Assembly (NCBI RefSeq): GCF_041821025.1
Contig: NZ_JBGUAY010000010.1
Span: forward strand, 18,837-82,836
Source: Egicoccus sp. AB-alg6-2
Lineage (GTDB): Bacteria; Actinomycetota; Nitriliruptoria; Nitriliruptorales; Nitriliruptoraceae
Direction of reading: 5' to 3'
DNA length: 64,000 nucleotides
Position numbers and translations under genes: made by a program. Positions 18,051-27,769 of the stretch are shown here, piece by piece (position 1 is the first letter of the stretch; each line of letters starts with the position of its first letter). The notes beneath the pieces were generated by a model. It did not search any database, had not been told where the DNA came from, and was given only the letters and a program-made list of their open reading frames with translations.

Positions 18051-19178
18051 TCAGCGGAACGCCTCGCGCAGACGCGTGAAGAGGCCACGGCCGTCCGCGG
18101 CCAACGGCTCGCCGCGCAGCTCGGCGAGCCGCGCCAGCAGCTCGCGCTGTTCGCCGTCGAGGTCGGTCGGCACCTCGACGCGTACGACGAGGCGCAGGTC
18201 GCCACGCCGGCCACTGGCGGAGCTCGGCAAGCCCGCTCGGCGGACGAAGAGTTCCTGACCCGTCTGCGTGCCGGCGGGGACGGTGACCTCGGCCACGCTG
18301 CCGTCGACGGTCGGCACGGTCACGGTGCCACCGAGCGCCGCCTGGGTGACGGGAACGTTGATCTCGGCCACGAGGTCACGACCGTCACGCTCGAACCACT
18401 CGTGCCGCCGCAGCCGCACCTCGACGTAGAGGTCACCGGGGGGCGCGCCCTGCCGTCCGGCCTCGCCGGCCCCGCTGACGCGCAACCGGTCCCCCTCCTC
18501 GACACCGGCCGGGACGTCGACGCCGAGGGTCCGTCGCTGGGTGCGCCGTCCCTCGCCCCCACAGCCGGTGCAGGGGTCGCCCACCTGGCGTCCGCTGCCC
18601 TCGCAGGCCGAGCACGGTGCCGCGGTGGCCAGCTGCCCGAACGCGGTGCGAACGACACGCTGGACCTGACCGGCGCCGCCGCAGGTCCCGCACGCCGACG
18701 GCGGACGTCCCGACGCCGAACCCGATCCTCCGCACTGGTCGCAGGCGGAGGCCACCTCCACCTCGACCTCACGGCGGACGCCGGTGACGACGTCCTCGAG
18801 GGTCAGCTCGACGCCCACCAGCACGTCGCGTCCCGGCGTGGTGCGCTGGCGCCCGCCGCCCGAGGGCTGGCCCCCGAACGCGGAGCCGAAGAACGCGTCG
18901 ATGACGTCGCCGATCCCGCCGAAGCCGCCCTGTCCGAAGCCGAATGGGTCCTGGCCCGCGCCGCGCCCCTGCGGGGTGCCGTCGTCACCGAACCGGTCGT
19001 AACGGGCGCGCTTCTGGGGTTCGGAGAGCACCTGGTAGGCGTGGGTGATCTGCTTGAAGGTCTCTTCGTCGCCGCCGGCGTCCGGGTGGTGCTGACGTGC
19101 CTGGCGGCGGTAGGCGCGTTTGATGTCCTCGGGCGACGCATCACGCGGCACCCCGAGCAGTTCGTAGAGGTCGGGCAC
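18051..19178 (-). CDS. dnaJ: Chaperone DnaJ (DnaJ2-type, hrcA-linked)
   Basis: 375 residues. The J domain starts PDLYELLGVPRDAS and has the HPD tripeptide in RQHHPDAGG. A Gly/Phe region, FGFGQGGFGGIGDVIDAFFG, follows. The four zinc repeats are intact: CDQCGGSG, CGTCGGAG, CSACEGSG and CTGCGGEG. The C-terminal client domains complete the protein. DnaJ stimulates DnaK ATPase in protein folding. The GTG at 19178 gives the canonical N terminus. It lies 70 nt after hrcA on the same strand, an order known for the second actinobacterial dnaJ. Confidence 0.95.
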   Translation of the reverse strand: MPDLYELLGVPRDASPEDIKRAYRRQARQHHPDAGGDEETFKQITHAYQVLSEPQKRARYDRFGDDGTPQGRGAGQDPFGFGQGGFGGIGDVIDAFFGSAFGGQPSGGGRQRTTPGRDVLVGVELTLEDVVTGVRREVEVEVASACDQCGGSGSASGRPPSACGTCGGAGQVQRVVRTAFGQLATAAPCSACEGSGRQVGDPCTGCGGEGRRTQRRTLGVDVPAGVEEGDRLRVSGAGEAGRQGAPPGDLYVEVRLRRHEWFERDGRDLVAEINVPVTQAALGGTVTVPTVDGSVAEVTVPAGTQTGQELFVRRAGLPSSASGRRGDLRLVVRVEVPTDLDGEQRELLARLAELRGEPLAADGRGLFTRLREAFR

Positions 19179-19248
19179 GGCTCTGTCGACTCGTCTCGGA
19201 GAAGAAGCGGAAAAAGGGTGGCTGCGGCGCCCGAGGGCACCGCGGGCG

Positions 19249-20355
19249 TCACTGCGACAGGTCGGTCAGGGACGCCTGGAGCTGGTCCGCGACGGCGCGG
19301 ACGGTGGCCAGCACGCTCGCATAGTCCATACGCGTCGGGCCGAGCACGCCCAGGGATCCAGCCGTCACGAGGCGGTAGCGCTGCGCCACCAGCGACGTCG
19401 AACGCAGGTCCTCGACCTCGTTCTCGCCGCCGATCCGGACGGTCGGCTGGTCGTTCTCGGTGCTCTGGTGCAACAACCGTGCCAGCGTGGCACGTTCCTC
19501 GAGCAGTTGGAGGACCCGCGACAGCTGGTCGCGTTCGAACGCCTCCTCGCCGGCGAGCGAGGCCTGGCCGCCGACGAAGACGTGGTGCACGGTGTCGTCG
19601 GCGAGATCGTCCGCGGTGGCATCGGCGAGCGCCCGCATGACCTCGCGCAGGTCGGGAGGCGCGTCCTCGCTGATGGCGGCGAGCACGGCGTGTACGTCAG
19701 CGAGGCGGCGGCCGCGGACCTGCTCGCCCAGCACGGCGCGGACACGGTCGAGGTCGGCCTCGGTCGTCCCGGGCGGCACCTCGACCGAGCGCTTCTCGAC
19801 CCGGCCGGTGTCCCCGACCAGCAGCAACAGGGCCGAGCTCGGACCGAGGCCGACCAGCTCGACCAACTTGAGACGCGACGCGTCGAGGGCGGGTGCGATC
19901 ACGAGCGACACCAGCCGGGTGAGCTGCGAGAGCACCGACGTGGTGCGCGCGAGCAGCTCCTCGACGTCACGCGCCGAGCCGAGCAGTTCACCGATCAGCT
20001 CACGTCGCTGGTCGTCGAGGTCCGAACGGTCCGCGAGGTCGTCGACGAACCGGCGGTACCCGCGGTCGGTGGGCACGCGGCCCGCCGAGGTGTGGGGTTG
20101 GCGGATGTAGCCGAGCTCCTCGAGCGCGGCCATCTCGTTGCGCACCGTCGCAGCGGACACCGACAGGTGCGCCGCCTCGACGACCCGCTTGGAGCCGACG
20201 GGCTCCCCGCTGGAGACGTACTCGGTGACGATGGCGCGCAGGATCGCGAGCTTGCGCTCGTCCAGGGGCGGTGCCGTGTCCGGCGCCGCGTCGGCCTCGG
20301 CGCGTCCGGGCACCTGGACCTGGATCCGCAGCGGTTCGACGTGTTGATCACGCAT
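19249..20355 (-). CDS. hrcA: Heat-inducible transcription repressor HrcA
   Basis: 368 residues. The winged-helix start LDERKLAILRAIVTEYVSSGEPVGSK, followed by SVSAATVRNEMAALEELGYIRQPHTSAGRVPTDRGYR, is the diagnostic HrcA N-terminus. The C-terminal GAF-like part includes GVLGPTRMDYASVLATVR. HrcA binds CIRCE operators upstream of chaperone genes and is folded by GroEL. I see no CIRCE (TTAGCACTC-N9-GAGTGCTAA) near this gene or dnaJ in the window. GAGGAGG precedes the ATG at 20355 by 7 nt. Confidence 0.95.
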   Translation of the reverse strand: MRDQHVEPLRIQVQVPGRAEADAAPDTAPPLDERKLAILRAIVTEYVSSGEPVGSKRVVEAAHLSVSAATVRNEMAALEELGYIRQPHTSAGRVPTDRGYRRFVDDLADRSDLDDQRRELIGELLGSARDVEELLARTTSVLSQLTRLVSLVIAPALDASRLKLVELVGLGPSSALLLLVGDTGRVEKRSVEVPPGTTEADLDRVRAVLGEQVRGRRLADVHAVLAAISEDAPPDLREVMRALADATADDLADDTVHHVFVGGQASLAGEEAFERDQLSRVLQLLEERATLARLLHQSTENDQPTVRIGGENEVEDLRSTSLVAQRYRLVTAGSLGVLGPTRMDYASVLATVRAVADQLQASLTDLSQ

Positions 20356-20528
20356 CGGTCCACCTCCTCGGGTCCGTCGGCCGCGTCAGACCTCGAGGGT
20401 AGCCCGCTGGCAGTCGCCGACCGAGGGTGCCAGACCCGGGATCGCGGTCGACCGCTCCCCCGCTCGGGCCACCACGCCCACCGGACGAGCGTTGGGGGTC
20501 GATCCGCGTGCGAGCGGCGGGCGTGACC

Positions 20529-20534
20529 TAGGGT
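20529..20534 (+). promoter_or_regulatory. TAGGGT -10 candidate in the hrcA upstream gap
   Basis: The 207 nt between hrcA (minus) and the Holin-X-like gene (plus) hold no further ORF. TAGGGT at 20529-20534 sits about 28 nt before the GTG at 20563, and a GAGGAG ribosome site lies in between. It probably starts the envelope operon 20563-22732. Confidence 0.35.
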
Positions 20535-20562
20535 TCGAGGAGAACGCACGAGGAGATCCAGC

Positions 20563-21003
20563 GTGTCCCACGACTACGCCGCCAGCGGCAACCCCCCGCC
20601 GGCGATCCCGCCGCAGGAGCGCGATCCTCGGCCGACGGGTGAGGTCGTCAAGTCCCTGACGGCGAACGCGCAGGAACTGCTGCGCAAGGAGATCGAGCTC
20701 GCCAAGCTCGAGATCTCCGAGATCCTCGTGGCTCGGGTCACCGCGGTCGCGATGTTCGCCGGCGCCGGCGTGGTGGGGCTGTTCATCCTCGGCTTCGTCG
20801 GCGTGACGGGGGCGAAGGCGCTCGATCTGGTCCTGCCCGAGTGGGCCGCCTGGCTGATCGTCACCGCCGTCTACATCCTGATCGCGGCGATCCTGGCCAT
20901 GATCGGCAAGCGCAAGTTGACGAAGCCGTCGAGTTCGCCGGATCGCACCAAGGCGTCCGTGGAGGAAACCGTGGCGTGGGCGAAGAAGCGGGTGCAGCCA
21001 TGA
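20563..21003 (+). CDS. Actinobacterial Holin-X (phage holin superfamily III-like) membrane protein
   Basis: 146 residues. After a Pro-rich N-terminus comes an amphipathic segment, VVKSLTANAQELLRKEIELAKLEISEI, then two hydrophobic helices (VTAVAMFAGAGVVGLFILGFVG and AAWLIVTAVYILIAAILAMIG), a layout matching PF07332-type proteins. Despite the name, these chromosomal proteins are not known to cause lysis. GAGGAG lies 7 nt before the GTG. It overlaps the DUF3618 gene (ATGA) and probably forms an envelope pair with it. Confidence 0.8.
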   Translation: MSHDYAASGNPPPAIPPQERDPRPTGEVVKSLTANAQELLRKEIELAKLEISEILVARVTAVAMFAGAGVVGLFILGFVGVTGAKALDLVLPEWAAWLIVTAVYILIAAILAMIGKRKLTKPSSSPDRTKASVEETVAWAKKRVQP

Positions 21004-21688
21004 GTGCCGGAGACGCCGCACAGCGCGTGAAGCAGCAGGTGAAGGAGGGCGTCGCCAAGGCCCAGCACGAGTTCGAGGCCGCCAAGTCCGAGGCGAAGCG
21101 CGTGAACGAGCGGGCCAAGCTGCCGCCGGCCGAGGACGCCGACCAGGCCGCACAGCAGGTCCGCGACCTGCGCGCCCGCATGGACCGCGACATCGCCACG
21201 CTCGAGGCCCGGATCCCGCCACGCGACACGGTGCTCGGCCAGGCGCGGGCCGTCGGCGGCGCCGTGGTCGGTGGGCTGGCGCTGCTCGGCACCGTGGCCA
21301 CCCTGCGGCAGCAGCGCAAGGAGAAGAAGGCGTTCGAGGAGGAGGCCGACAAGGTCGCCCGCGCCATCGCCCGGCACCTGCCCGCCGCGGTCGCCGAGGT
21401 GTCCCCACCGATTCGGCCGCGGGTGATCGAGGTCGACGACGGGGGCGGCCACACCGGACGCACACTCGCCATCCTCGCGTTGCTCGCCTCGGCCGCGTTC
21501 GCCATCTGGACGCAGGTGCGCGACCGCGACGGGGAAGCCGACATCTGGGGCCCGCCGCCCGCGCCGACGGCTCCGGTCGAACCTCCCGCGCCCGGGGTGC
21601 CGCCGTCGCCCGAGGTGACCTCGCCGATGCCGTCGACGGCACCGACCTCGAACACCGACGACCTCTTCGGCAACCGGCCACCCGCACC

Positions 21689-21692
<4 letters not shown>
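21000..21692 (+). CDS. DUF3618-type membrane protein with Pro-rich tail
   Basis: 230 residues. A charged N-terminal helix (RVKQQVKEGVAKAQHEFEAAKSEAKRVNERAK) leads to DLRARMDRDIATLEARIPPRDTVLGQARAVGG, the DUF3618-like core. There are two membrane-spanning stretches (AVVGGLALLGTVATL and TLAILALLASAAFAIWTQV) and a long Pro/Thr-rich C-terminal tail likely outside the membrane. Function unknown; these proteins typically accompany Holin-X proteins. The ATG is inside the preceding stop (ATGA), and the stop overlaps the amidohydrolase GTG. Confidence 0.75.
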
Positions 21693-22732
<1,040 letters not shown>

Positions 22733-22735
22733 GCC

Positions 22736-23443
22736 GTGCGACGGTGCTGGCTGCTGGTGCACAGCCCCATCGTGGGGCCCGACACCTGGGAGCCGGTCGC
22801 GGCGCTGCTGCGCGCCGCAGGTGACGAGGTCGTGGTCCCGGCCCTGCGCATGGGCGACCAGCCGCCGTTCGCGGTTCGGCACGTCGAGGACGCGACGTCG
22901 TGCCCGCTGCCCGCCCGCTGCCGACCGGTCGTGGTCGCGCACAGCGGCGCGGGCGGGCTGGTCGCCGCCATCGGCCGGAGGCTGCGTGCGCAGGACGCCC
23001 CGGCGGCCGCCTACGTCCTGGCCGACGCCGGCGTCCCTGCCGTGGCGCCGACGAGCCGGTTGCAGCAACTGCGCGAGGAGGTACCGGCGTTGGCCGCGCA
23101 GCTCGAGCAGATCTTCGCCTCCGGCGGCCGGTTTCCGGACTGGGCCGACGCGCAGCTGGCGCCGCTGGTGCCCGACCCCGGGCGGCGGGCGCGGCTGATC
23201 CAGGGTCTGCAACCGGCACCGGCCGGGTACTGGACGGAGCCCCTGCCGCTCACGCCCGACTGGCCCGACGCGCCGGGTGCAGTCGTCCTCTTCAGTGGCA
23301 GCTACGAACCGACCGCCCGGTTCGCAGAGGACCGCGGCTGGCCGTTGCGTCGCCTGGCCGACGACAACCACTTCCTGCCGCTCGTCGACCCCGCGGTCGT
23401 CGCCGCGACGCTGACGGAGTTGGCGGACCACCTCCTCGCCTGA
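22736..23443 (+). CDS. Alpha/beta hydrolase family protein
   Basis: 235 residues. RCWLLVHSPIVGPDTWEPVAALLRAAG opens the fold and the nucleophile elbow is HSGAG in VVVAHSGAGGLVAA. A C-terminal His candidate is in LADDNHFLPL. The sequence is shorter than typical esterases and the acid residue is uncertain. It starts 3 nt after the amidohydrolase stop, so it may be part of the same operon. Function unknown. Confidence 0.65.
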   Translation: MRRCWLLVHSPIVGPDTWEPVAALLRAAGDEVVVPALRMGDQPPFAVRHVEDATSCPLPARCRPVVVAHSGAGGLVAAIGRRLRAQDAPAAAYVLADAGVPAVAPTSRLQQLREEVPALAAQLEQIFASGGRFPDWADAQLAPLVPDPGRRARLIQGLQPAPAGYWTEPLPLTPDWPDAPGAVVLFSGSYEPTARFAEDRGWPLRRLADDNHFLPLVDPAVVAATLTELADHLLA

Positions 23444-23483
23444 CCACGTGCCGTCGAACGACACCACACGAGCGGGGAACGGT

Positions 23484-24368
23484 TCAGCGGACGACACGCC
23501 TGGTCACGACGCCGGGCAGCATCCCGCTGTCGAGCAGGCGGTCGACCAGCGGCGCGAGCGCCGCCTCCAACGGGGCCGTCATCGCGGCGCCCAACGCCAG
23601 CCACGGCGGCGTGGCCAGCGCGTCCGTGCGCCGCTCGATCTGAGCGTGCAGGTCGCGGCCGTGTTCGGTGGGCCGGCCATCCCCGTCGAGCAGGCCACGG
23701 TCGGCCAACCGTCGCACCGCGGCGTCCCACTCCGGATCGGTCCAGCCGCGTCGCGGTGAGAGGATGTGTCGCAACTTCTCGCCGTCCCCCCGGGGCAGCA
23801 GGTGCGACTCGATGCCGTCGATGGCGGCGGTGACCAGGCATGCGACGTGGCCGTCGCCGCGTGACTCGCGGACCCGGGTCGCGGCCTCCCACAGCACAAG
23901 ATGCGGCTCGTCGGGCCAGGGCACGGTGGCGCGCGCGGCCGCCATGGGCCGACCGGCCGTCGGATGCAGTTCGGCGACCTGGCGCGCCAGCTCGGCAGCC
24001 CGACGGACCTCGGTCTCCAGGCCGTCGCAGAACGGCGCGAGCGTCCGCCCGACGGCGTCGCGCGTGGCGTGCACGACCTCGTCCGGCCGCGCCCAGTCCC
24101 ATGCGGCCGGCAGCACCTCAGCGAGCGCCCGGGGCGAGAAACCGTAGAAGGCGGCCGCGGCCAACTCGGGTCCGACGGCGCCCGAGGGCCCGATCCGCGC
24201 CGCGGCGTACGACATCAGCCCGGGTTCGAGACCGACCCGCGCCTGGGCGTCGGCGACGATCGGCGAGAAGTACACGACGGCGTGCACGACCTCGAGTCGT
24301 GCCCAGGCGCGGTGGGCGGCGGCCGCCTGGTCGTCGGTGATTCCCAGAGCCGTCGTCACGTCGTCCAT
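23484..24368 (-). CDS. SCO6745 family protein
   Basis: 294 residues. LEVVHAVVYFSPIVADAQARVGLEPGLMSYAAARIGPSGAVGPELAAAAFYGFSPR and the PHLVLWEAATRVRESRGDGH and RRGWTDPEWDAAVRRLADRGLLD segments match actinobacterial SCO6745-family proteins, whose helical C-terminal half resembles a winged HTH. The activity is unknown. The ATG at 24368 follows a GGGAG. It lies opposite to the DnaJ-domain gene, leaving a 75-nt divergent promoter space with TACCCT at 24411-24416. Confidence 0.75.
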   Translation of the reverse strand: MDDVTTALGITDDQAAAAHRAWARLEVVHAVVYFSPIVADAQARVGLEPGLMSYAAARIGPSGAVGPELAAAAFYGFSPRALAEVLPAAWDWARPDEVVHATRDAVGRTLAPFCDGLETEVRRAAELARQVAELHPTAGRPMAAARATVPWPDEPHLVLWEAATRVRESRGDGHVACLVTAAIDGIESHLLPRGDGEKLRHILSPRRGWTDPEWDAAVRRLADRGLLDGDGRPTEHGRDLHAQIERRTDALATPPWLALGAAMTAPLEAALAPLVDRLLDSGMLPGVVTRRVVR

Positions 24369-24443
24369 CTCCCACTCCCGGATCGAACCTGGCCGGCACG
24401 CTAGCCGTACCCTCCGCCCGTCCCCCGGCCAGCCAGGACCCCC

Positions 24444-25163
24444 GTGAGCCGTCCCACCCGCACCGAGGCGTTGCGGCTGTTGCAGCTGCAGGCGACGGCC
24501 GACGGTGACGCCATCAAGCGGGCGTACCGCCGGCTCGCCAGGGAGCACCACCCCGACCGTGGTGGCGACACCGCGACCTTCCACCGGTTGCAGCAGGCCT
24601 ACGAGCGCCTGGTCGACGACGGCGACGACATCCCGGCCATCGTTCCCGGCCGCCCGTCCCGTCCGCACGCCGGCTACCGCGACCCGACCCGAGCGGACCT
24701 GGGCAGCATCGACTGGCGGGCCGAGCCCGGCACGGGCGAGCGGCGCCTCGACCGGAACGAGGTCGCCGTCTGGCTCGTCGGCGACCACACCGGGCCGGTC
24801 CGGCCCCTGCACGCGACCAGCCGGGCTCCGGGGTCGCGGGCCAACGGCCTGGCACGGATGCTCGCCAGCGATCTCACGGCGCATCTGCGTATCGCCGGCG
24901 GCCTGGACGACCGGGGACGCGAGGTCGTGGTCGTCGAGGTCCGCGGTTCCACCCGCAAGGCACGCAAGGCGTTGGACGGCGCCCGGCTGGCCGGCGTGTG
25001 GCAGCGGACGCGCACCTCGAGTTCCACGGGGCTGCGCAGCGAGCTCGAACCCAGCGAGGATCGGCGAGCGACGGCGGTGCGGTCGGTGGAGCGCCTCGAA
25101 GCGCTGCTGGACGCGCTCGCGTGGCCGCTGGAGGCGTGGACGCGGACGGCGGGCGGCGCCTGA
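24444..25163 (+). CDS. DnaJ-domain protein with unknown C-terminal region
   Basis: 239 residues. The J domain (EALRLLQLQATADGDAIKRAYRRLAREHHPDRGGDTATFHRLQQAYERL) has the HPD motif intact. The rest, about 170 residues, lacks Gly/Phe and zinc regions; it contains EVAVWLVGDHTGPVRP and a helix with LRIAGGLDDRGREVVVVEVRGSTRKARKALDGARLAGVW that looks like a small alpha/beta domain. It may recruit DnaK to one client. AGGACC precedes GTG. The stop lies in a stem shared with the convergent gene. Confidence 0.75.
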   Translation: MSRPTRTEALRLLQLQATADGDAIKRAYRRLAREHHPDRGGDTATFHRLQQAYERLVDDGDDIPAIVPGRPSRPHAGYRDPTRADLGSIDWRAEPGTGERRLDRNEVAVWLVGDHTGPVRPLHATSRAPGSRANGLARMLASDLTAHLRIAGGLDDRGREVVVVEVRGSTRKARKALDGARLAGVWQRTRTSSSTGLRSELEPSEDRRATAVRSVERLEALLDALAWPLEAWTRTAGGA

Positions 25164-25186
25164 CGCGCCGGCGCGGCTCTCAGGCG
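25157..25186. terminator. Bidirectional hairpin whose stem contains both stop codons
   Basis: CGCCTGA at 25157-25163 pairs perfectly with TCAGGCG at 25180-25186, enclosing a CGCGCCGGCGCG palindrome. The TGA of the DnaJ-domain gene and the reverse-complement TCA stop of the convergent gene form part of the outer stem. Confidence 0.55.
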
Positions 25187-25554
25187 AGCAGTCGGCCGAC
25201 GTCGAAGGCCATCACGACCGCGAGCAGGACGAGCACGATCACGGCGAACACGGTGTAGCCCCACCGGCCGCTCCAGTCGGCCTGCCACACCCGGCGGAGG
25301 CTCACGATCGCCATCACGCCGGCGACAGCGGACAGCAGCAACGACAGCGGTGTCGCCAGGATGCCGATGCCGCTGATGATGGGCGCCATGGCGGGGATGA
25401 CGGCGTAGGTGATCACACACCGGACGGCCGAGATGACCAGCGAGCCCTTCATCGGCATGAGCGCCCGCGGTTCGGCGTTGTCCACCCGCAGCACGGCACG
25501 CGCGACCCGCTCGGCCGTCGACCGACGCTGGGGGGATTCGACCTGGGTGGTCAC
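25180..25554 (-). CDS. Small membrane protein at the end of the sugar ABC operon
   Basis: 124 residues. After an N-terminal charged stretch come three probable helices: CVITYAVIPAMAPIISGIGI, LLLSAVAGVMAIVSL and VFAVIVLVLLAVVMAF. No family is recognised. The GTG at 25554 overlaps the TGA of the ROK kinase (GTGA), so it is translated with it. The protein may be unrelated to sugar use. It ends in the bidirectional hairpin. Confidence 0.65.
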   Translation of the reverse strand: MTTQVESPQRRSTAERVARAVLRVDNAEPRALMPMKGSLVISAVRCVITYAVIPAMAPIISGIGILATPLSLLLSAVAGVMAIVSLRRVWQADWSGRWGYTVFAVIVLVLLAVVMAFDVGRLLA

Positions 25555-26480
25555 GCGGGCTCCTGTCGGACCGTCACCTCGCCGACGGCCGGCGCCGAGG
25601 ATATGGCCTGGGCGGCCGCGCCGAGGACACCAGCCCAGTCACCGAGAGCGGCGGTGACGATGCGCGGCGCCCGCGAGGTCAAGCCGTCCAGTGCCCGTGT
25701 CACGGCGTCGAGCACCTCCAGCCGCGAGCCGATGCCACCGCCGAGCACCAGCAGTGCAGGATCGAGCACGGCGACCAGAGCCATCGCGCCGATGGCGACG
25801 TCGGCGGCCCATCGGTCGAGCGTCTCCGACGCGAGCGGGTCGCCGTCACGGACGGCGTCGCACAACACTTCGGCCCCGTCCCACGCCCCCACGGTCGCGG
25901 CCCGTGCACGCAGCCCTGCGGTGCCGACGGCCGCCTCGAACCAGGCACCGTCACGGCCGGCCGCGGGACCCGGCAGGGGCAGATCGGCGATCTCACCGGC
26001 CGCCCCCGAGACGCCACGGAGCAGCCGGCCTCCGCTGACGATTCCCGCGCCCGCTCCGGTGCCCAGCGACAACAGCACGACGTCGTCGACGCCGCGCGCG
26101 GCGCCCTGCCACCGCTCGCCCACGAGGGCGAGCGCGACGTCGTTGTCCACGACGACCGGCCGGCCCAGCGCTTGCGCGAGCTCCGCCGCGACGTCGCGAC
26201 CGGCCAGCCCCGGGATGTTGGGTGCCAGGGCGGCACGTCCCGACGTGGGCGTCACCGCCGCCGGGATGCCGACCCCGATCCCGGCGATGCCCGGCCATCG
26301 GTCACCGGCGACCGCCTCGACCAGTTGGGCGATCTGCGCCAGGGCGGCGTCCGCACTCGTGGCGTCGGTCGCGGCCTTCGTGCGGGCGAGCAGCCTGCCG
26401 TCGTGGGCGACCAGGCCGACGCGCACGCTGGTGCCGCCGAGGTCGACCCCGACGACGGCGACCTCAGCGTGACGGGACAC
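25551..26480 (-). CDS. ROK-family sugar kinase
   Basis: 309 residues. GVDLGGTSVRVGLV is the phosphate-1 motif, GIGVGIPAAVTPTSGRA and VVVDNDVALALVGE mark the substrate site, and LSLGTGAGAGIV is the phosphate-2 loop. The Cys-rich CxCGxxGCxE zinc motif typical of ROK proteins is missing; the segment reads GAAGEIADLPLPGPAAG. It probably phosphorylates the sugar taken up by the neighbouring ABC transporter. The GTG lies inside the end of the upstream oxidoreductase gene (17-nt overlap). Confidence 0.82.
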   Translation of the reverse strand: MSRHAEVAVVGVDLGGTSVRVGLVAHDGRLLARTKAATDATSADAALAQIAQLVEAVAGDRWPGIAGIGVGIPAAVTPTSGRAALAPNIPGLAGRDVAAELAQALGRPVVVDNDVALALVGERWQGAARGVDDVVLLSLGTGAGAGIVSGGRLLRGVSGAAGEIADLPLPGPAAGRDGAWFEAAVGTAGLRARAATVGAWDGAEVLCDAVRDGDPLASETLDRWAADVAIGAMALVAVLDPALLVLGGGIGSRLEVLDAVTRALDGLTSRAPRIVTAALGDWAGVLGAAAQAISSAPAVGEVTVRQEPA

Positions 26481-27720
26481 TGCGCGGGTCCCAGGTCCCC
26501 TGCGCCACGCGGGGCACGAAGTCGGTCACGTCCGCCTTCGTGAGGTCCACGGTCTCGCCCAGCTCGGCCGACAGGTACGACGCCATCAGGAGTTCGGTCA
26601 CCACGAGGCCGTCCCTGACGCTCTCGCGGGGCAGCTCGCCCCGCCTGAACGCCTGCACCATGTGCCGGTTCTCGTCGGTGTAGCCGTACGTGAGCGCCTC
26701 GTCCTCGATCAACGGCATCAGGCCCTGTTCGGCGTTCTGCTTCTCGACGAGATCCTCCCCCTCTTCGCCCTGCAGGGCGCGCGAGAGGAAGATCTTCGCC
26801 GGGGTGTCGAGGGTGTTGAGCGCCATCGAGTACTCCGGGCCGAGCATCTCGAACGACAGCCGCAGACCGGCGCCCACGAAGCTCCACGAGGTGCTCGCCT
26901 CGGCGATCACCAGGTCCCCGTCGCCGTTCTCGAAGGTGACCGTCGCGCGGGCGTAGTCCTCAGCCGGGTGGCGGCGGTAGTCGACCTCGCCGGGATAGCG
27001 CTGCGCCAACTCGTCGGCATAACGCGGGCGGCTCCACTTGAGCCCGGCGATGCTGGCGCTGACGGCGATCGGCTTGAGCCAGTCCGCCTTCGGCGTCCCC
27101 GGCGGGCTCAGCAGGTGGCGACCCGCCTCGATCGAGTGGCACATCATGTCGGACAGCACCCCGCCGCCCTGGTGCCGGCCGTCCCAGAACCAGCCGCGGT
27201 GCGGGCCGGAGTGCTCCTCGGCGCTGCGGGCCAGGTAGGGCGCACCGGCGACCGAGGCGCCGCGGGCCCAGACGATCTCCTGGGCCCGGGTGAGACCGGG
27301 CGCGAACACCTGGTTCTCGAGGTAGCCGCCGAGGATGCCTGCCCCCTCGAGGGCGTCGACCACCCGCTTGGCCTCGGCGTAGGTGCGCGCGAGCGGCTTC
27401 TCGATCGCCATGCCGATCAACTCGGCCCGGCCGGCCGCGACCTCCTCGCAGATCGCCTCGACCATCTCGACACGCACGTGGTTGGGTGCGGTCATCCAGA
27501 TCGCCTGCACGCGCGGGTCGCGGACGAGTTCCCGCACGTCGTCGGTCGTGGTGGGATCACCGACGTCGAGTGCACGGCAGCGGTCCGCCAGTGCCCGTGC
27601 CGTGTCGGCGTTGCGGCTCTGGATCGCGACGATGTCCGCGCCGCGGACCCCGACCCAGCTCTGGACGTGGAAGTTGCCGATGAATCCGCTGCCGACGATG
27701 CCGACACCCAAGTTCGTCAC
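26464..27720 (-). CDS. Gfo/Idh/MocA family oxidoreductase
   Basis: 418 residues. The N-terminal Rossmann fold begins GVGIVGSGFIGNFHVQSW, with the EKP-type signature in IGMAIEKPLARTYAEAKRVVD. The substrate loop HQGGGVLSDMMCHSIEAGRHLL follows. These enzymes oxidise or isomerise sugars and inositols with NAD(P). Its place between the ABC permease and a ROK kinase makes it a catabolic enzyme for the imported sugar. GGAGG precedes GTG at 27720 by 6 nt. Confidence 0.85.
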   Translation of the reverse strand: MTNLGVGIVGSGFIGNFHVQSWVGVRGADIVAIQSRNADTARALADRCRALDVGDPTTTDDVRELVRDPRVQAIWMTAPNHVRVEMVEAICEEVAAGRAELIGMAIEKPLARTYAEAKRVVDALEGAGILGGYLENQVFAPGLTRAQEIVWARGASVAGAPYLARSAEEHSGPHRGWFWDGRHQGGGVLSDMMCHSIEAGRHLLSPPGTPKADWLKPIAVSASIAGLKWSRPRYADELAQRYPGEVDYRRHPAEDYARATVTFENGDGDLVIAEASTSWSFVGAGLRLSFEMLGPEYSMALNTLDTPAKIFLSRALQGEEGEDLVEKQNAEQGLMPLIEDEALTYGYTDENRHMVQAFRRGELPRESVRDGLVVTELLMASYLSAELGETVDLTKADVTDFVPRVAQGTWDPRSVPSR

Positions 27721-27769
27721 GATGGACCTCCGAGGAGACGTTGGCGGCGCAGGGGCTCGCCGGATGCTG

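Noticed and set aside
19179..20562. CIRCE operator near hrcA or dnaJ
   Set aside because: No TTAGCACTC-N9-GAGTGCTAA or close variant found in the gaps around hrcA and dnaJ.
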